Below, one piece after another: positions 38,399-46,589 of a DNA stretch of 64,000 nt (within the stretch, counting starts at the first letter, position 1; every line of letters starts with the position of its first letter). The DNA lies in NCBI RefSeq assembly GCF_013256625.1, contig NZ_CP053908.1, forward strand, positions 806,001-870,000. The letters run 5' to 3'. Below the pieces are notes generated by a model. It saw only the letters and a list, made by a program, of their open reading frames with translations, did not search any database and was not told where the DNA came from. Both the position numbers and the translations under genes were made by a program. This stretch comes from Hymenobacter sp. BRD128. Lineage in GTDB: Bacteria; Bacteroidota; Bacteroidia; Cytophagales; Hymenobacteraceae.

Positions 38399-39463
38399 TT
38401 ACTTGCTGGCGGCCCAGCTTTTCTTCGCGAAGTCGGCAGCTGCCGCATTCAGCTGCCTGGCCGACAAGGTACTTGCCCCCTCGTCGAGCAGGATGCGGTA
38501 GCGAAACGTCACGGCCTCGCCCGGCTTAAGCCGGAGGTTTTTGGCCGACTTGCCATTAGTGAAAATCTTTTCGCCCAGCGGGTTAGCCGCAAACAGGCCG
38601 TAGCCCCGTGCGTGCCAGAAAGTAGGGTAGTTCGGGTTCTGCGGGTGGTCGATGATGGCCACGCTCACCGAGTCGGCGCCCAGCTTGCCGTAGGCTTTGC
38701 ACCAGGTGCCGCGGGTGCTCCAGGCATCATTGCCGCGCTTGCCGGCGCTGGTGAGGTAGGTGCCGGTGGGCACGCGGTCGGTACCCCCTTTTACCACCGT
38801 CACGATGCCTTTGCTGTCCGTAAACTTCTGGTCCTGGTCGTTGGGCATTTGCAGCTCGTGGGCTAGCCGCAGGCCCAGCAGGCCGTCTTTGGCATCGGTA
38901 AAGGTGACGGCCTGCACGGCTTTGAGCGTCGTCACGCGGTCAATGGTGCGGGCCCGCGCCGTGCCGCTAAACTCGAAGCGCGTGGTTTCTTCCAGCAGCA
39001 CCTGGTTTTGCTGGTTGGTCCAGTTGGCGTGGTAGGCCAGCCCGCCGGTGGGCCCGCTGCTGGTAGCCACGATACGGTCGGTTTTAATCCAGCCGTAGTC
39101 CTTTTTCTTTGCTGGCGGAATGGCGTAGGAGTTGTTCCAAAAGTCCAGGCCGTTTACGTTCTCGTAGTTGAACCACAGGCCGATGTGGTGCGGGTGGTCG
39201 ATAGGGTCGCCGGGTTTTGGGTTCAGCGGAAAGCCCCGCGTGACGATGGTGCCGTTGGCGGCACGCAGCGGGTAGAGCACCGGCTTTTCGAGCGAGTCGG
39301 GGTAAAGAAACGTAGTGAACAGCTGCTGACCCACAAACACGTCGACTTTCTTGTGCCTGGCGTCTTTCACCACGCGCACGGCCTCGGCTTGCTGGGCGCG
39401 GGCCGTCGAGAAGCTGGCTAGCCCTACCAGCAAGGCGGCGCCGGTTACTGCGAGAATTTTCAT
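38399..39463 (-). CDS. Exported PmoA-like protein (DUF6807 type)
   Basis: 354 residues from ATG 39463. The signal peptide is 'MKILAVTGAALLVGLASFST' followed by ARAQ. The mature part has the features of the PmoA-like family: 'VDVFVGQQLFTTFLYPDSLE', 'KPVLYPLRAANGTIVTRGFP', 'DPIDHPHHIGLWFNYENVNG' and a C-terminal 'WHARGYGLFAANPLGEKIF'. The family name derives from a methane-monooxygenase link that does not mean enzyme activity; the fold is a galactose-mutarotase-like beta-sandwich, and carbohydrate binding is plausible. It begins 19 bases after the Gfo/Idh gene, so the two form an operon. Confidence 0.85.
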   Translation of the reverse strand: MKILAVTGAALLVGLASFSTARAQQAEAVRVVKDARHKKVDVFVGQQLFTTFLYPDSLEKPVLYPLRAANGTIVTRGFPLNPKPGDPIDHPHHIGLWFNYENVNGLDFWNNSYAIPPAKKKDYGWIKTDRIVATSSGPTGGLAYHANWTNQQNQVLLEETTRFEFSGTARARTIDRVTTLKAVQAVTFTDAKDGLLGLRLAHELQMPNDQDQKFTDSKGIVTVVKGGTDRVPTGTYLTSAGKRGNDAWSTRGTWCKAYGKLGADSVSVAIIDHPQNPNYPTFWHARGYGLFAANPLGEKIFTNGKSAKNLRLKPGEAVTFRYRILLDEGASTLSARQLNAAAADFAKKSWAASK

Positions 39464-39482
39464 CAAAATCGTGGCTAGCCCG

Positions 39483-40850
39483 TTAGTATTTAAACACTTT
39501 ACCGCCCACCATCACCTCCTGGGTTTTCTCGTCGAAGGTAGCCTTCATGCCCGTGTGCACGGCGGCATTGGTCATGATGGTGGCAATGGAGTGACTGTAG
39601 CCGGCCTCGACCGGGGCGTGGGGCTGCTTGCGGCTGCGCACGCACTCCATCCAGTTGCGGATGTGATTGGAAGTCAGCATGTCGCCACCCGTATTAGCCG
39701 AAACGGCTACCGCCTCGGTGGACTGGGTCAGGCTGGTTTCGGGCAGCAAAAACGCCGGCATTTTCATGTCGGCCGCGAATTTTTGGGTCAGGCCGCCGCG
39801 CGGCGAGACGGTGTTGGTGTTCAGGTTCAGCTCGCCGCCGTTGGAGTAGTAGATTTCGGCTGGGTGCTCGTCGCCATTGTCCATGCGCGAGCCAAACGTG
39901 ACCTGGAAGCCATTGGCCAGGTCATCCAGCGGGCCGTAGTCGAAGACCGCCGTCATGGTATCCCAGTTCTTGCGGCCGTCTTTCCACATATAAATGCCGC
40001 CGTTGGCCACCACGCTGCGCGGGTGGGGGAGGCCCGTAAACCAGTGCACGGTATCAATCTGGTGGCTCATCCACTGCCCCGGCAGGCCCGACGAGTAGGG
40101 CCAGAACAAGCGAAATTCCAGGTACTTGCGCGCGTCGAAGGCTTCGGCGGGGCGGTTCATCAGGTAGCGCTTCCAGTCGGTGTCGGCCTCCTTGAGCTGG
40201 GGCACGAGGTCGGGGCGGCGCCAGCGGCCGGGCTGGTTCACGTTCCAGGTCAGCTCCACCATTTTGAGGGGGCCAAACTTGCCCGATTTGATGAACTGCT
40301 CGGCGGCCAGGTAGTTAGCCCCGCTGCGCCGCTGCGAGCCGATTTGCACAATCTGCTTCGAGGCCTTGATGGCCTTGAGGGCGGCCCGGTTATCGGCCAT
40401 GGTTTCGGCAAAGGGCTTTTCGCAGTACACGTCGCAGCCGGCCTGCACGGCCTCGATGGCGTGCAGCGCGTGCTGAAAGTCGGCGGTGCTCACAAAAACG
40501 GCATCCACCACCTTCTTCTCGTACATCTCCTCGTTGTTGCGGTAGGCTACCACGTCGCGCTGCATCTTCTCTTTCCAGATAGCCGCGCCTTCGTCGCGGC
40601 GCTTTTTCCAGATGTCCGACACGCCCACTACTTCAAAGTTCAGCTCCTTGTAGTGGTTCATAAAACACGGAATGTGCGAGCCCCGGTGGCGGTCCGAAAA
40701 GCCTACCACGCCCACGCGCACCCGGTCGTTGGCGCCGAGTATGCGTTTGTAGCTGCTAGCCGACCAGGCTACCCGCGAGAGCATGACGCCCGCGCCGGCC
40801 AGGGCCGTTTGCTTAAGAAATAGACGCCGGGGAGTAGTTTCTGTGGACAT
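39483..40850 (-). CDS. Gfo/Idh/MocA-family oxidoreductase with Tat signal
   Basis: 455 residues from ATG 40850. The N-terminus 'STETTPRRLFLKQTALAGAG' is a twin-arginine signal (RRLFLK), so the enzyme is folded with NAD(P) before export to the periplasm. The Rossmann motif is 'VRVGVVGFSDRHRGSHIPCF'; the catalytic Lys is in 'CDVYCEKPFAETMADNRAAL' (EKP), and 'WMSHQIDTVHWFTGLPHPRS' holds the Asp/His pair. Exported members of this group act on sugars, for example as alpha-N-acetylgalactosaminidase-like or sugar-modifying enzymes. Upstream partner of the PmoA-like gene, suggesting joint carbohydrate processing. Confidence 0.92.
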   Translation of the reverse strand: MSTETTPRRLFLKQTALAGAGVMLSRVAWSASSYKRILGANDRVRVGVVGFSDRHRGSHIPCFMNHYKELNFEVVGVSDIWKKRRDEGAAIWKEKMQRDVVAYRNNEEMYEKKVVDAVFVSTADFQHALHAIEAVQAGCDVYCEKPFAETMADNRAALKAIKASKQIVQIGSQRRSGANYLAAEQFIKSGKFGPLKMVELTWNVNQPGRWRRPDLVPQLKEADTDWKRYLMNRPAEAFDARKYLEFRLFWPYSSGLPGQWMSHQIDTVHWFTGLPHPRSVVANGGIYMWKDGRKNWDTMTAVFDYGPLDDLANGFQVTFGSRMDNGDEHPAEIYYSNGGELNLNTNTVSPRGGLTQKFAADMKMPAFLLPETSLTQSTEAVAVSANTGGDMLTSNHIRNWMECVRSRKQPHAPVEAGYSHSIATIMTNAAVHTGMKATFDEKTQEVMVGGKVFKY

Positions 40851-41098
40851 GGGTGGGAATGGGAAAGTGATGAGACAGGCAATGAGGCTTGGCGCGCCAA
40901 ACAGGCTATTGCCAAAGCCTGGCAGCAAGATACGGCCCCGTGGCACCGCGAAGAAAAGCAGCTAGCGAGTGTAAAGTAGCGGCGGCCTCGTAAGAAGGAG
41001 GGGTGCGGGAGTATTTATCTTCGCAAACGTTCTCGACAACGTTACCAGCCGCCCGGCCCGCCTGCCGTATACCCTTCAGTCTGACCTCCCGCCGCTGG

Positions 41099-42967
41099 TT
41101 AAGCCGGCTGGGTCCAGTAAATAGTGAAAGTAGTGCCTTCGCCTACGGTGCTGCTCACTTCCAGGTGGCCTCCCTGACTGGTTACAATGCGCTGCACGAG
41201 GTAGAGGCCGACACCCGTGCCCTCAATAGTAGGGTGCTGCCGCACAAAAAGCTGAAAGACGGGCGCTTGCGGGTTGGCTAGGTCCATGCCCAGGCCGTTA
41301 TCCTGCACCTCCAGTACGGGCTGGCCTTCGGCCGTGAGGTAGCTGCGCAGGCGAATGCGGGGCTGGCGGTCAGGATGCGCAAATTTGAGGGCGTTGCTTA
41401 CCAGATTGTGCACCACCGAGCGCAGATTGGCGCGGCTGTAGAGCAGGCCCGGTGCCTCGTCTACCAGCACCTCAAACTGGGCCTGGCGCAGCTGCGCCTG
41501 GGGACGCAGGCCGAGCACTACCTCTTCCAGAATCAGGGCCAGGTCTAGTATCTCGGCCGGCTCCTGCTGGGCGCGCTGCGAGCGCACGGTAGCGGCCAGG
41601 TCCTGCAAGGTGGTGTCGAGCTGGCCCAGGGCATCGTCTACCATGGCCAGCAGGTAAGCTTCGTCGGGGTCGGCGAAGCTAGCCGTGCGGCGCAACTCCT
41701 CAAACAGCCCCCGCAGGTTCAGCGCCGGCTGCCGCAAATCGTGCGAGGCCGCATACACGAAAGTGTCCAGGTCGTGGTGGGCGCGGGCCAGTTCATCGTA
41801 CTGGGTTTGCAGCGCCTGGTGCAGCAGGTGCTGGTCTTGCACGTCGGTGCAGGTGCCAAACCAGCGCAGGCCCCGCTCATCGACCAGCTGCCGCGCCCGA
41901 ATGATGTGCCAGCGATAAAGACCATCGTGCCGCCGCATCCGGTACTCGCCCTCAAACGTTTGCCCGCTGGCAATGCTCTGCACCCAGTAGCGGGCGGCTT
42001 CGGCCTGCTCCTCCGGGTGTAGCAGGCTCACCCAGCCGGTCGGCCCCAGCTCATCCAGCGTCAGGCCCGAATAGTCGGTAGTATAGCGGTTATAGTAGTC
42101 AATAAAGCCTTCCGTGGTAGCAGTCCAGATAAGCTCGGGAATACTGTCGGCCAGAAAGCGTAGTTCCGCCTCTCCGCGGCGCAGGGCCTCGGCCAGCTCC
42201 CGCTGGTCGTGCACCTCGGTGAGCGCGCCGTGCCAGAAAACGGGCTCGTTCGGCGCGTGCAATTCGGGCAAGGCGCGGCTCAGCATCCAGCGGTACTGGC
42301 CGTCGTGCCGCCGCAGGCGGTACTCGTAGCTCCAGCCCGTGCCGGTGCGCCGGGCCTGCTCGGCCTGGTAAAGGATGCGCAGGCGGTCGTCGGGATGAAT
42401 AAGGAGGGGCCAGATGGCGTCGACAGCCGCAATGGGCGGCTGGCCCGTGAAGTAGTACCACTGCGGGCTCACGTATTCGTAGTGGCCCTGGGCATCGACG
42501 CTAAACGTGATTTGGGGCACTGTTTCGGTGAGCACCCGCAGCCGGGCATCCAGGCGCCGCGTTTCCAGGGCAAGGTGGTGTGCCTGCTGCCGCGCCTCTT
42601 CCTGCGCCGTCACATCTACCGCAAATAAGAGCAGCCCGCTGATGGCTTTTCCGGCCTCCTGCACCGGCTCCAGGGCTAGGTCGTAGTACCGCACAACGGT
42701 CTGTTGGCCCGCATTGGGCGGGGCTGGCAAGCCGTAGGCCTTGGTAATGAAAGGCTGCCCTGACTGGTAGACCTGCTGGATAACTTCGTGCAAATCGGCC
42801 GGGAGCTGGCTGGCACACGCGGCCAGCAGCTGCCCTTCCTGCGCCTGCGGGCCCAACACTGCCCGCATGGCGGCATTGACGAAACTGAAGCGTAGCTCAG
42901 CTCCATGTAGAGTAGCAACCCCGGCTGGAATGCGCCGCAGAATAGAGTGTAAGTGCTGCTCAGGCAT
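41099..42967 (-). CDS. Multi-PAS sensor histidine kinase
   Basis: 622 residues, soluble. Three PAS domains: about 1-125, about 140-270 ('VPQITFSVDAQGHYEYVSPQ', ending 'HGALTEVHDQRELAEAL') and about 275-395 ('IPELIWTATTEGFIDYYNRY', ending 'GTCTDVQDQHLL'). The kinase core has the phospho-acceptor in 'YAASHDLRQPALNLRGLFEE' (H-box, about residue 415) and the ATPase domain with N-box 'HNLVSNALKF', 'VQDNGLGMD' (G1) and 'EGTGVGLYLVQRIV' (G2). No receiver domain or response regulator nearby. It lies 63 bases downstream of the BLUF gene on the same strand, so light input through BLUF is plausible. Confidence 0.92.
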   Translation of the reverse strand: MPEQHLHSILRRIPAGVATLHGAELRFSFVNAAMRAVLGPQAQEGQLLAACASQLPADLHEVIQQVYQSGQPFITKAYGLPAPPNAGQQTVVRYYDLALEPVQEAGKAISGLLLFAVDVTAQEEARQQAHHLALETRRLDARLRVLTETVPQITFSVDAQGHYEYVSPQWYYFTGQPPIAAVDAIWPLLIHPDDRLRILYQAEQARRTGTGWSYEYRLRRHDGQYRWMLSRALPELHAPNEPVFWHGALTEVHDQRELAEALRRGEAELRFLADSIPELIWTATTEGFIDYYNRYTTDYSGLTLDELGPTGWVSLLHPEEQAEAARYWVQSIASGQTFEGEYRMRRHDGLYRWHIIRARQLVDERGLRWFGTCTDVQDQHLLHQALQTQYDELARAHHDLDTFVYAASHDLRQPALNLRGLFEELRRTASFADPDEAYLLAMVDDALGQLDTTLQDLAATVRSQRAQQEPAEILDLALILEEVVLGLRPQAQLRQAQFEVLVDEAPGLLYSRANLRSVVHNLVSNALKFAHPDRQPRIRLRSYLTAEGQPVLEVQDNGLGMDLANPQAPVFQLFVRQHPTIEGTGVGLYLVQRIVTSQGGHLEVSSTVGEGTTFTIYWTQPA

Positions 42968-43030
42968 AGCGTGAAACGAAGGTACGCATCGCGGGGGCGA
43001 GCAGTTGGCCTTTCGCCAGCCGGGGGCAGG

Positions 43031-43483
43031 CTAGCGCACCGGCTGCTCCACCGGGGCAGCCGCGGGTTCGTTGCCGAATACAGCTAGCCGCACGAGGTCT
43101 ACCAGCAGCGCATCGGCAATCGTGAGGGTGCTGGGGGGCGGGGGCACGCGGTGGGGCAGTAGAAACCCTTCCAGCGCCTCAAAGCCCGCCGGTTCCAGCG
43201 GGTGAAAAGCCATTGACCACTGCGCAAAACTGCGGGCGGCAATGGGCCGTTGCACGAGCTTACGAACGTTGGAGTGGCGGCCATCGCGGGCAATACGCTC
43301 AAAGAGAGGCTCCAGCACTTCGGGAGAGCCTTCAATGAGCTGGGCAATATTGCCGTGGCTGTAAAAGAGAATCCCGGTAACCTGGTGGCGGGCGTTGTCG
43401 CGGCGGCACTGCTCGAGGAGGGCCTGGAGTTCCTGGTCAGAAAGCGGACGCACCGCGCGGCTCATATAGGCAATATGAATCAT
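43031..43483 (-). CDS. BLUF-domain blue-light photoreceptor
   Basis: 150 residues from ATG 43483. A BLUF domain (about 1-95) with all FAD-photocycle residues: Tyr6 in 'IHIAYMSRA', Asn30 in 'RRDNARHQVTGILFY', Gln48 in 'GNIAQLIEGS', Trp89 and Met91 in 'FAQWSMAF'. The Y-N-Q-W spacing (24, 18, 41) equals that of AppA (Y21, N45, Q63, W104). The C-terminal 50 residues contain 'STLTIADALLVDLVRLAVFG', probably the helix used for dimer or partner contact; there is no fused output domain. Being directly upstream of the PAS kinase suggests a light-signalling pair. Upstream in-frame sequence is not needed. Confidence 0.93.
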   Translation of the reverse strand: MIHIAYMSRAVRPLSDQELQALLEQCRRDNARHQVTGILFYSHGNIAQLIEGSPEVLEPLFERIARDGRHSNVRKLVQRPIAARSFAQWSMAFHPLEPAGFEALEGFLLPHRVPPPPSTLTIADALLVDLVRLAVFGNEPAAAPVEQPVR

Positions 43484-43849
43484 CCCCAAAAGTAGTAAGG
43501 CCGTTACTTCTGCACACGGTGCTGGTGCGAAGGCAATCGAACTAAAACCAATAATTAGAGCAAATTCGGGGGCAGTGTACGGTGCGAGCTGCCGGCTCAG
43601 CAAAGCCAAGCCAGTACCCAGCGGAAAGCAGTCTGGAAGTAACTTTTTGCCGAGGCAGATGATTCTTTACTGTTTTGCGCAATAATTTCTCCGAGCGCCT
43701 CGCCCCACTGCTTAAGAGTACGCCTGAGAAATCATTACTACCGGTATTATTCAGGCCGTATTTAAATTCTGAACAGGTATTTGCCTTAATTGCGCCGAGT
43801 GCAATACGAATAGGTGCTGAGGTTTTTCTGTTCAATAAGAAAGAATCGA
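43484..43849. other. AT-rich spacer, no intact gene
   Basis: Open minus-strand frames here (43542-44021) have unlike codon use and no family signal. The region is much poorer in GC than the window and appears to be decayed DNA continuous with the FG-GAP remnant. Confidence 0.4.
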
Positions 43850-44300
43850 AGTAAACGTGTCGTTTTGTTACGTAAGCAGGCCATAAATTTCGCCATCGCT
43901 TTTTATGTGTCGCCGATACAACTAGTTGGATACCCATCCTGATTAACGTCGCCCAGAGTTGCGCTACGCAAAGTATCGGGGAACCTCGTAAAGCAAAAGG
44001 TATGCGTAGCAAAATTACCATCTTTGGTCGCGTAAAACAGCCAGTACGTCATCATCCTTATTTACTGCAGGCAACGATGTCGCGGGCTAGCCACTACCGC
44101 TCACTACTTCCACTGCAAGGCCGCTAGCTCGTGTAGTGGTGCCGTAATTAACGACCAGCAGTGAAAAGTAAAAGAATGCGCGATTGAGTAAAGGCTGCCG
44201 TGTTGAAATATAAAAAAATAAATCTTGAGAATAGAGCGTATTATTTGCTCCGCTTCCTAAAAATGATATACGAATGGTGTGGTACACCCGGAGCATCACA
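43850..44300 (-). pseudogene. Decayed FG-GAP/VCBS repeat protein fragment
   Basis: On the minus strand, remnants of calcium-loop repeats can be read across stops and a frameshift: 'PATSLPAVNKDDDVLAV', then in another frame 'FYATKDGNFATHTFCFTRFP' and 'TLRSATLGDVNQDGYPTSCI'. The 'LGDVNQDGYPT' piece is a standard FG-GAP motif, with 'GNFATHTF' as the strand before it. Stop codons (for example after VSGSG and after CIGDT) and the frameshift show it is no longer a gene. Upstream, 'RVYHTIRISFLGSGANNTLY' may be its N-terminal side. AT-rich, suggesting foreign or relaxed sequence. Confidence 0.6.
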
Positions 44301-44441
44301 AGCCTGCTGCATCTTTTGTTTTTGGTGCTATCCTAATTAGACTGCGTGGATTAGCAAGATTATCGTCGTTACATAAAACAGGTGTAAAAGTTCAGGTCCC
44401 CACGGTCCTTTATAAAAGCTTTCGAAGTAAATAATTTGCAG
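44301..44441. other. AT-rich promoter region
   Basis: No gene; leads into the -7 box of the next gene. It contains AATAATTTGCAG next to the box. Confidence 0.4.
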
Positions 44442-44449
44442 TAGCTTTG
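44442..44449 (+). promoter_or_regulatory. Bacteroidota -7 box (TAGCTTTG)
   Basis: Exact TAnnTTTG match, 37 bases upstream of ATG 44487, in AT-rich surroundings. Confidence 0.65.
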
Positions 44450-44486
44450 CAGGAAGATTATTTTCTACTTACAAACGCTTTTAAAA

Positions 44487-44741
44487 ATGGCATTAGACCT
44501 CACCCAACTTCAAACGCTGCTGAACAAAGCCGAACAGAATGAAGCACTGATAGGCGACTTGCAAAAGCAATTCAAAAAGGTTCGCGCCGTTTTCGATGAA
44601 ATGGAAAAACTCCTTGAAGATAACTACGTTTCCAAGGGTCGCAAAGCGCGGGCGGCTGCTGAAACTGACGCAGAAGCCCCCTACGGCCGCAAGAAGGATG
44701 GCACCCCCAAACAGCGTCCCGGCCGCGTGAAGGCAGAATAA
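44487..44741 (+). CDS. Small coiled-coil protein with basic C-terminus
   Basis: 84 residues. The first 48 form one amphipathic helix, probably a coiled coil ('QTLLNKAEQNEALIGDLQKQ', 'VRAVFDEMEKLLEDN'). The tail is basic and Gly/Pro/Lys-rich, 'APYGRKKDGTPKQRPGRVKA', with a GRKKDGTPKQRPGR segment like an AT-hook (RPGR in place of RGRP). A DNA- or RNA-binding, dimeric role is inference. It has its own promoter and terminator. No family recognised. It is AT-richer than neighbours. Confidence 0.7.
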   Translation: MALDLTQLQTLLNKAEQNEALIGDLQKQFKKVRAVFDEMEKLLEDNYVSKGRKARAAAETDAEAPYGRKKDGTPKQRPGRVKAE

Positions 44742-44764
44742 ATAAGCCCACCGTATCAACGCTC

Positions 44765-44806
44765 AAAACCCCCTGCTTCTGCAAAACGAAGGAGGGGGTT
44801 TTGATT
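44765..44806 (+). terminator. Terminator
   Basis: Stem AAAACCCCCT-g-CTTC / GAAG-g-AGGGGGTTTT with a TGCAAAA-C loop, 24 bases after the stop of the small gene. A and T on both sides. Confidence 0.85.
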
Positions 44807-44926
44807 AGGAAGTTATTTCCATATGAAGTCCTTTTATGCGCTCGCTCAATAAATAATTTATTGGCTATTAGAAACTAAATTACTTGTGGCCTCCTGCTAG
44901 TCGACAGCTAAAAGGGTGTTAGGAAA

Positions 44927-45665
44927 TCAGGTAGTATCCAAGCGGTTGAGGCACAAGGTCAAGTGGGCAATGAGTAGCCAGGTTTCAGGAGAACGCGGGG
45001 TAAATTTGTAGTAGATGGCTAAGCGGCCCGAGCCGAGCGGGCCAATCAGGCGCGTATCGGCGGGGTAAATTTGTAGTAGATGGCTAAGCGGCGGAAGCCG
45101 GTGAGCCAAGCAAAAGCGCGTTCCACGACCCAGCGCTTGGCCACCGGTACAAAGCCCCAGGTGCCAGGTGGCCGACTGCCCACTGGGTGCGTAAAGCCGA
45201 GCTTGGCCACGTGCCGGGCGAAGCGTCTTTGATTGGCCGCGTGCACCCGGCAAGCCAGGATGTGACCCTTCACATCGTTAATAATCTGGTGTTTACGGCC
45301 AATGACGTGCTTGCCTCCATCCAGACTCCGGTGTTCAAAGATGTGCGGGGCGCGCCGCACGCTTTGGCTGTCGAGGCAGAGGAGCGAAGGAGCAGCGGGC
45401 CGGCCGCCACCCGGTCGGCTTAGTTAACGGCATCCGTCAAGCACGGCCACCGCTCGCTAAGCTGCCAGCGGCGGAAGTAGTAGTATACAGCCGACCAGGG
45501 CGGAAAATTGCCGTGTAGACAACGCCACTGGCAGCCTGTGCGACAGATAGTGCGCAGTGCGTCAACGGCTAAGCGCAGATAATGGCGGCGTTTGCGTTGG
45601 ATAGGTAGCAGCGCGGCGATACCCTACCACTGCGAGTCAGGAAGGGGTTGATGATAGTCAACCAT
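44927..45665 (-). pseudogene. IS5-family transposase, inactivated
   Basis: From ATG 45665 the frame reads 'MVDYHQPLPDSQ', W, then TAG; it goes on with 'GIAALLPIQRKRRHYLRLAV', 'CRTGCQWRCLHGNFPPWSAV', 'YYYFRRWQLSERWPCLTDAV' and another stop. After a frameshift come 'LDSQSVRRAPHIFEHRSLDG', 'KHVIGRKHQIINDVKGHILA' and 'KRWVVERAFAWLTGFRRLAI', giving the DDE residues (D in LDSQSV, D in NDV, E in VVERAF). Near the C-terminus a duplication of about 65 bases shifts the frame again before 'RSPETWLLIAHLTLCLNRLD'. So at least two stops, a frameshift and an internal duplication; the gene is dead. Confidence 0.85.
44996..45092. repeat. 32-base direct repeat, about 65 bases apart
   Basis: CGGGGTAAATTTGTAGTAGATGGCTAAGCGGC (given in parts: CGGGGTAAATTTGTAGTAGA then TGGCTAAGCGGC) occurs at 44996-45027 and 45061-45092. 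It produces a tandem duplication in the transposase C-terminus. Confidence 0.9.
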
Positions 45666-45684
45666 AAGGCGGGCCGGAGCCTAA

Positions 45685-46497
45685 GAGGCTGTTTAAGTTA
45701 ACCGGGCAAGTCGGCGGATATTGGCCACGTAGAGCCAGGCATTGGCGTGCTGGGTTTTGCGTTTATAGTCTTTGGCCAGCCGCCGGTTGTTGCCGGCCCA
45801 GGCAATGCTGCGCTCGACCACCCAGCGCTTGGCCTGAATGCAGAAACGGCCTTTCTGGGCCAACACCCCCGTTGGTACCTGCGCCTGCACGCCACGCCGG
45901 GCCAGGTGCTGGCGAAAGCGCTTGCCGAAGCCCCCGTCCACGAACACGATTTGCACCTGGTCGAGCACTTCGCTGCCCACGGTCAGCGCCTCCCACAGCC
46001 GAGCGGCCGTGGCTCCATCGGGGCAGCTCGCCGCTACTACGCAGCTGGCCAGCAGGTTGCCCAGCGTATCGACCAGAAAAAAGCGTTTGCGGCCTTTGAG
46101 GCGTTTGCCCGCATCGTAGCCCACCCGCGCCGTGCTGGTGGCCGTATTCTTCCCGCGTTGACTGGCGAGGATAGCCGCCGTCGGTTGGGCGTTTTTTTTG
46201 CCCGTTCCCGTGCCGCGATGCTCAGGCAGCCACTGACCCGTTCCCAGGTGCCGTCGGCGCTCCATTTGGTGAAGGAGTAGTACACCGTCGCCCAAGGTGG
46301 CAGGTCTGCGGGGACATCCCGCCACACGCACCCGTTCTTTAACACGTAGAAAATGCCGTTGACGATGGCTTGCAAGGGCCACTTGCTGGTGCGCTGCACG
46401 ACAAACAGCGGCGCAATCCGCTGCCATTGGCGGGCCGTAAGGTCTGAGCTATACCCCTTTTGCTGCATCCCCCAAACCTACTAACTTAAACAGCTTC
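45685..46497. mobile_element. IS5-family element (inner, structurally complete), 813 bases
   Basis: Terminal inverted repeats GAGGCTGTTTAAGTTA at the left and GAAGCTGTTTAAGTTA at the right (complement; 15 of 16 identical). A three-base TAA is duplicated on both sides (45682-45684 and 46498-46500), matching the TNA duplication of the IS1031/IS427-like groups of IS5. It carries a two-frame transposase gene. Confidence 0.9.
45693..46468 (-). CDS. Two-frame IS5-family transposase (OrfA-OrfB, -1 frameshift)
   Basis: OrfA starts at ATG 46468 ('MQQKGYSSDLTARQWQRIAP', 'LKNGCVWRDVPADLPPWATV'). The catalytic part lies in the -1 frame ending at 45693. The switch point is an A8 run (bases 46192-46199 on the complementary strand) where GCA-AAA-AAA-C can slip to GGC-AAA-AAA-AAC. 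OrfB has 'GYDAGKRLKGRKRFFLVDTL', the second Asp in 'VQIVFVDGGFGKRF' and the Glu in 'KRWVVERSIAWAGNNRRLAK'. The position that should be the first Asp (usually 'DSQSxKN') reads 'AILASQRGKNTATSTA', so this copy may be catalytically dead. Full length by frameshift would be about 258 residues. Confidence 0.82.
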
Positions 46498-46589
46498 TAA
46501 GAACTCCGCGCGCTGCTTACTGGCTCGTTTTCTTTTGCGTTACTACCAATTCCTAACACCTTATAAGTCAGATTGTGGGCTTTCCACTT

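Larger units (their letters stand above)
44915..46560. mobile_element. IS5-family element (outer, degraded) interrupted by a second IS
   Basis: The ends share an inverted repeat GGTGTTAGGAA (44915-44925; complement at 46550-46560). Inside is a broken IS5-type transposase reading leftward. The inner element 45685-46497 has inserted upstream of that gene's start; without it and one copy of its target site the outer IS is about 830 bases. I could not define its target-site duplication. Confidence 0.8.

Noticed and set aside
39351..40823. 490-codon open frame on the plus strand opposite the Gfo/Idh gene
   Set aside because: It is antisense to a gene with clear motifs, rich in His/Arg/Val and without any family signal; long antisense frames are expected in GC-rich genes.
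45187..46280. Plus-strand frames inside the insertion sequences
   Set aside because: Antisense of the transposase genes, which explain the sequence.
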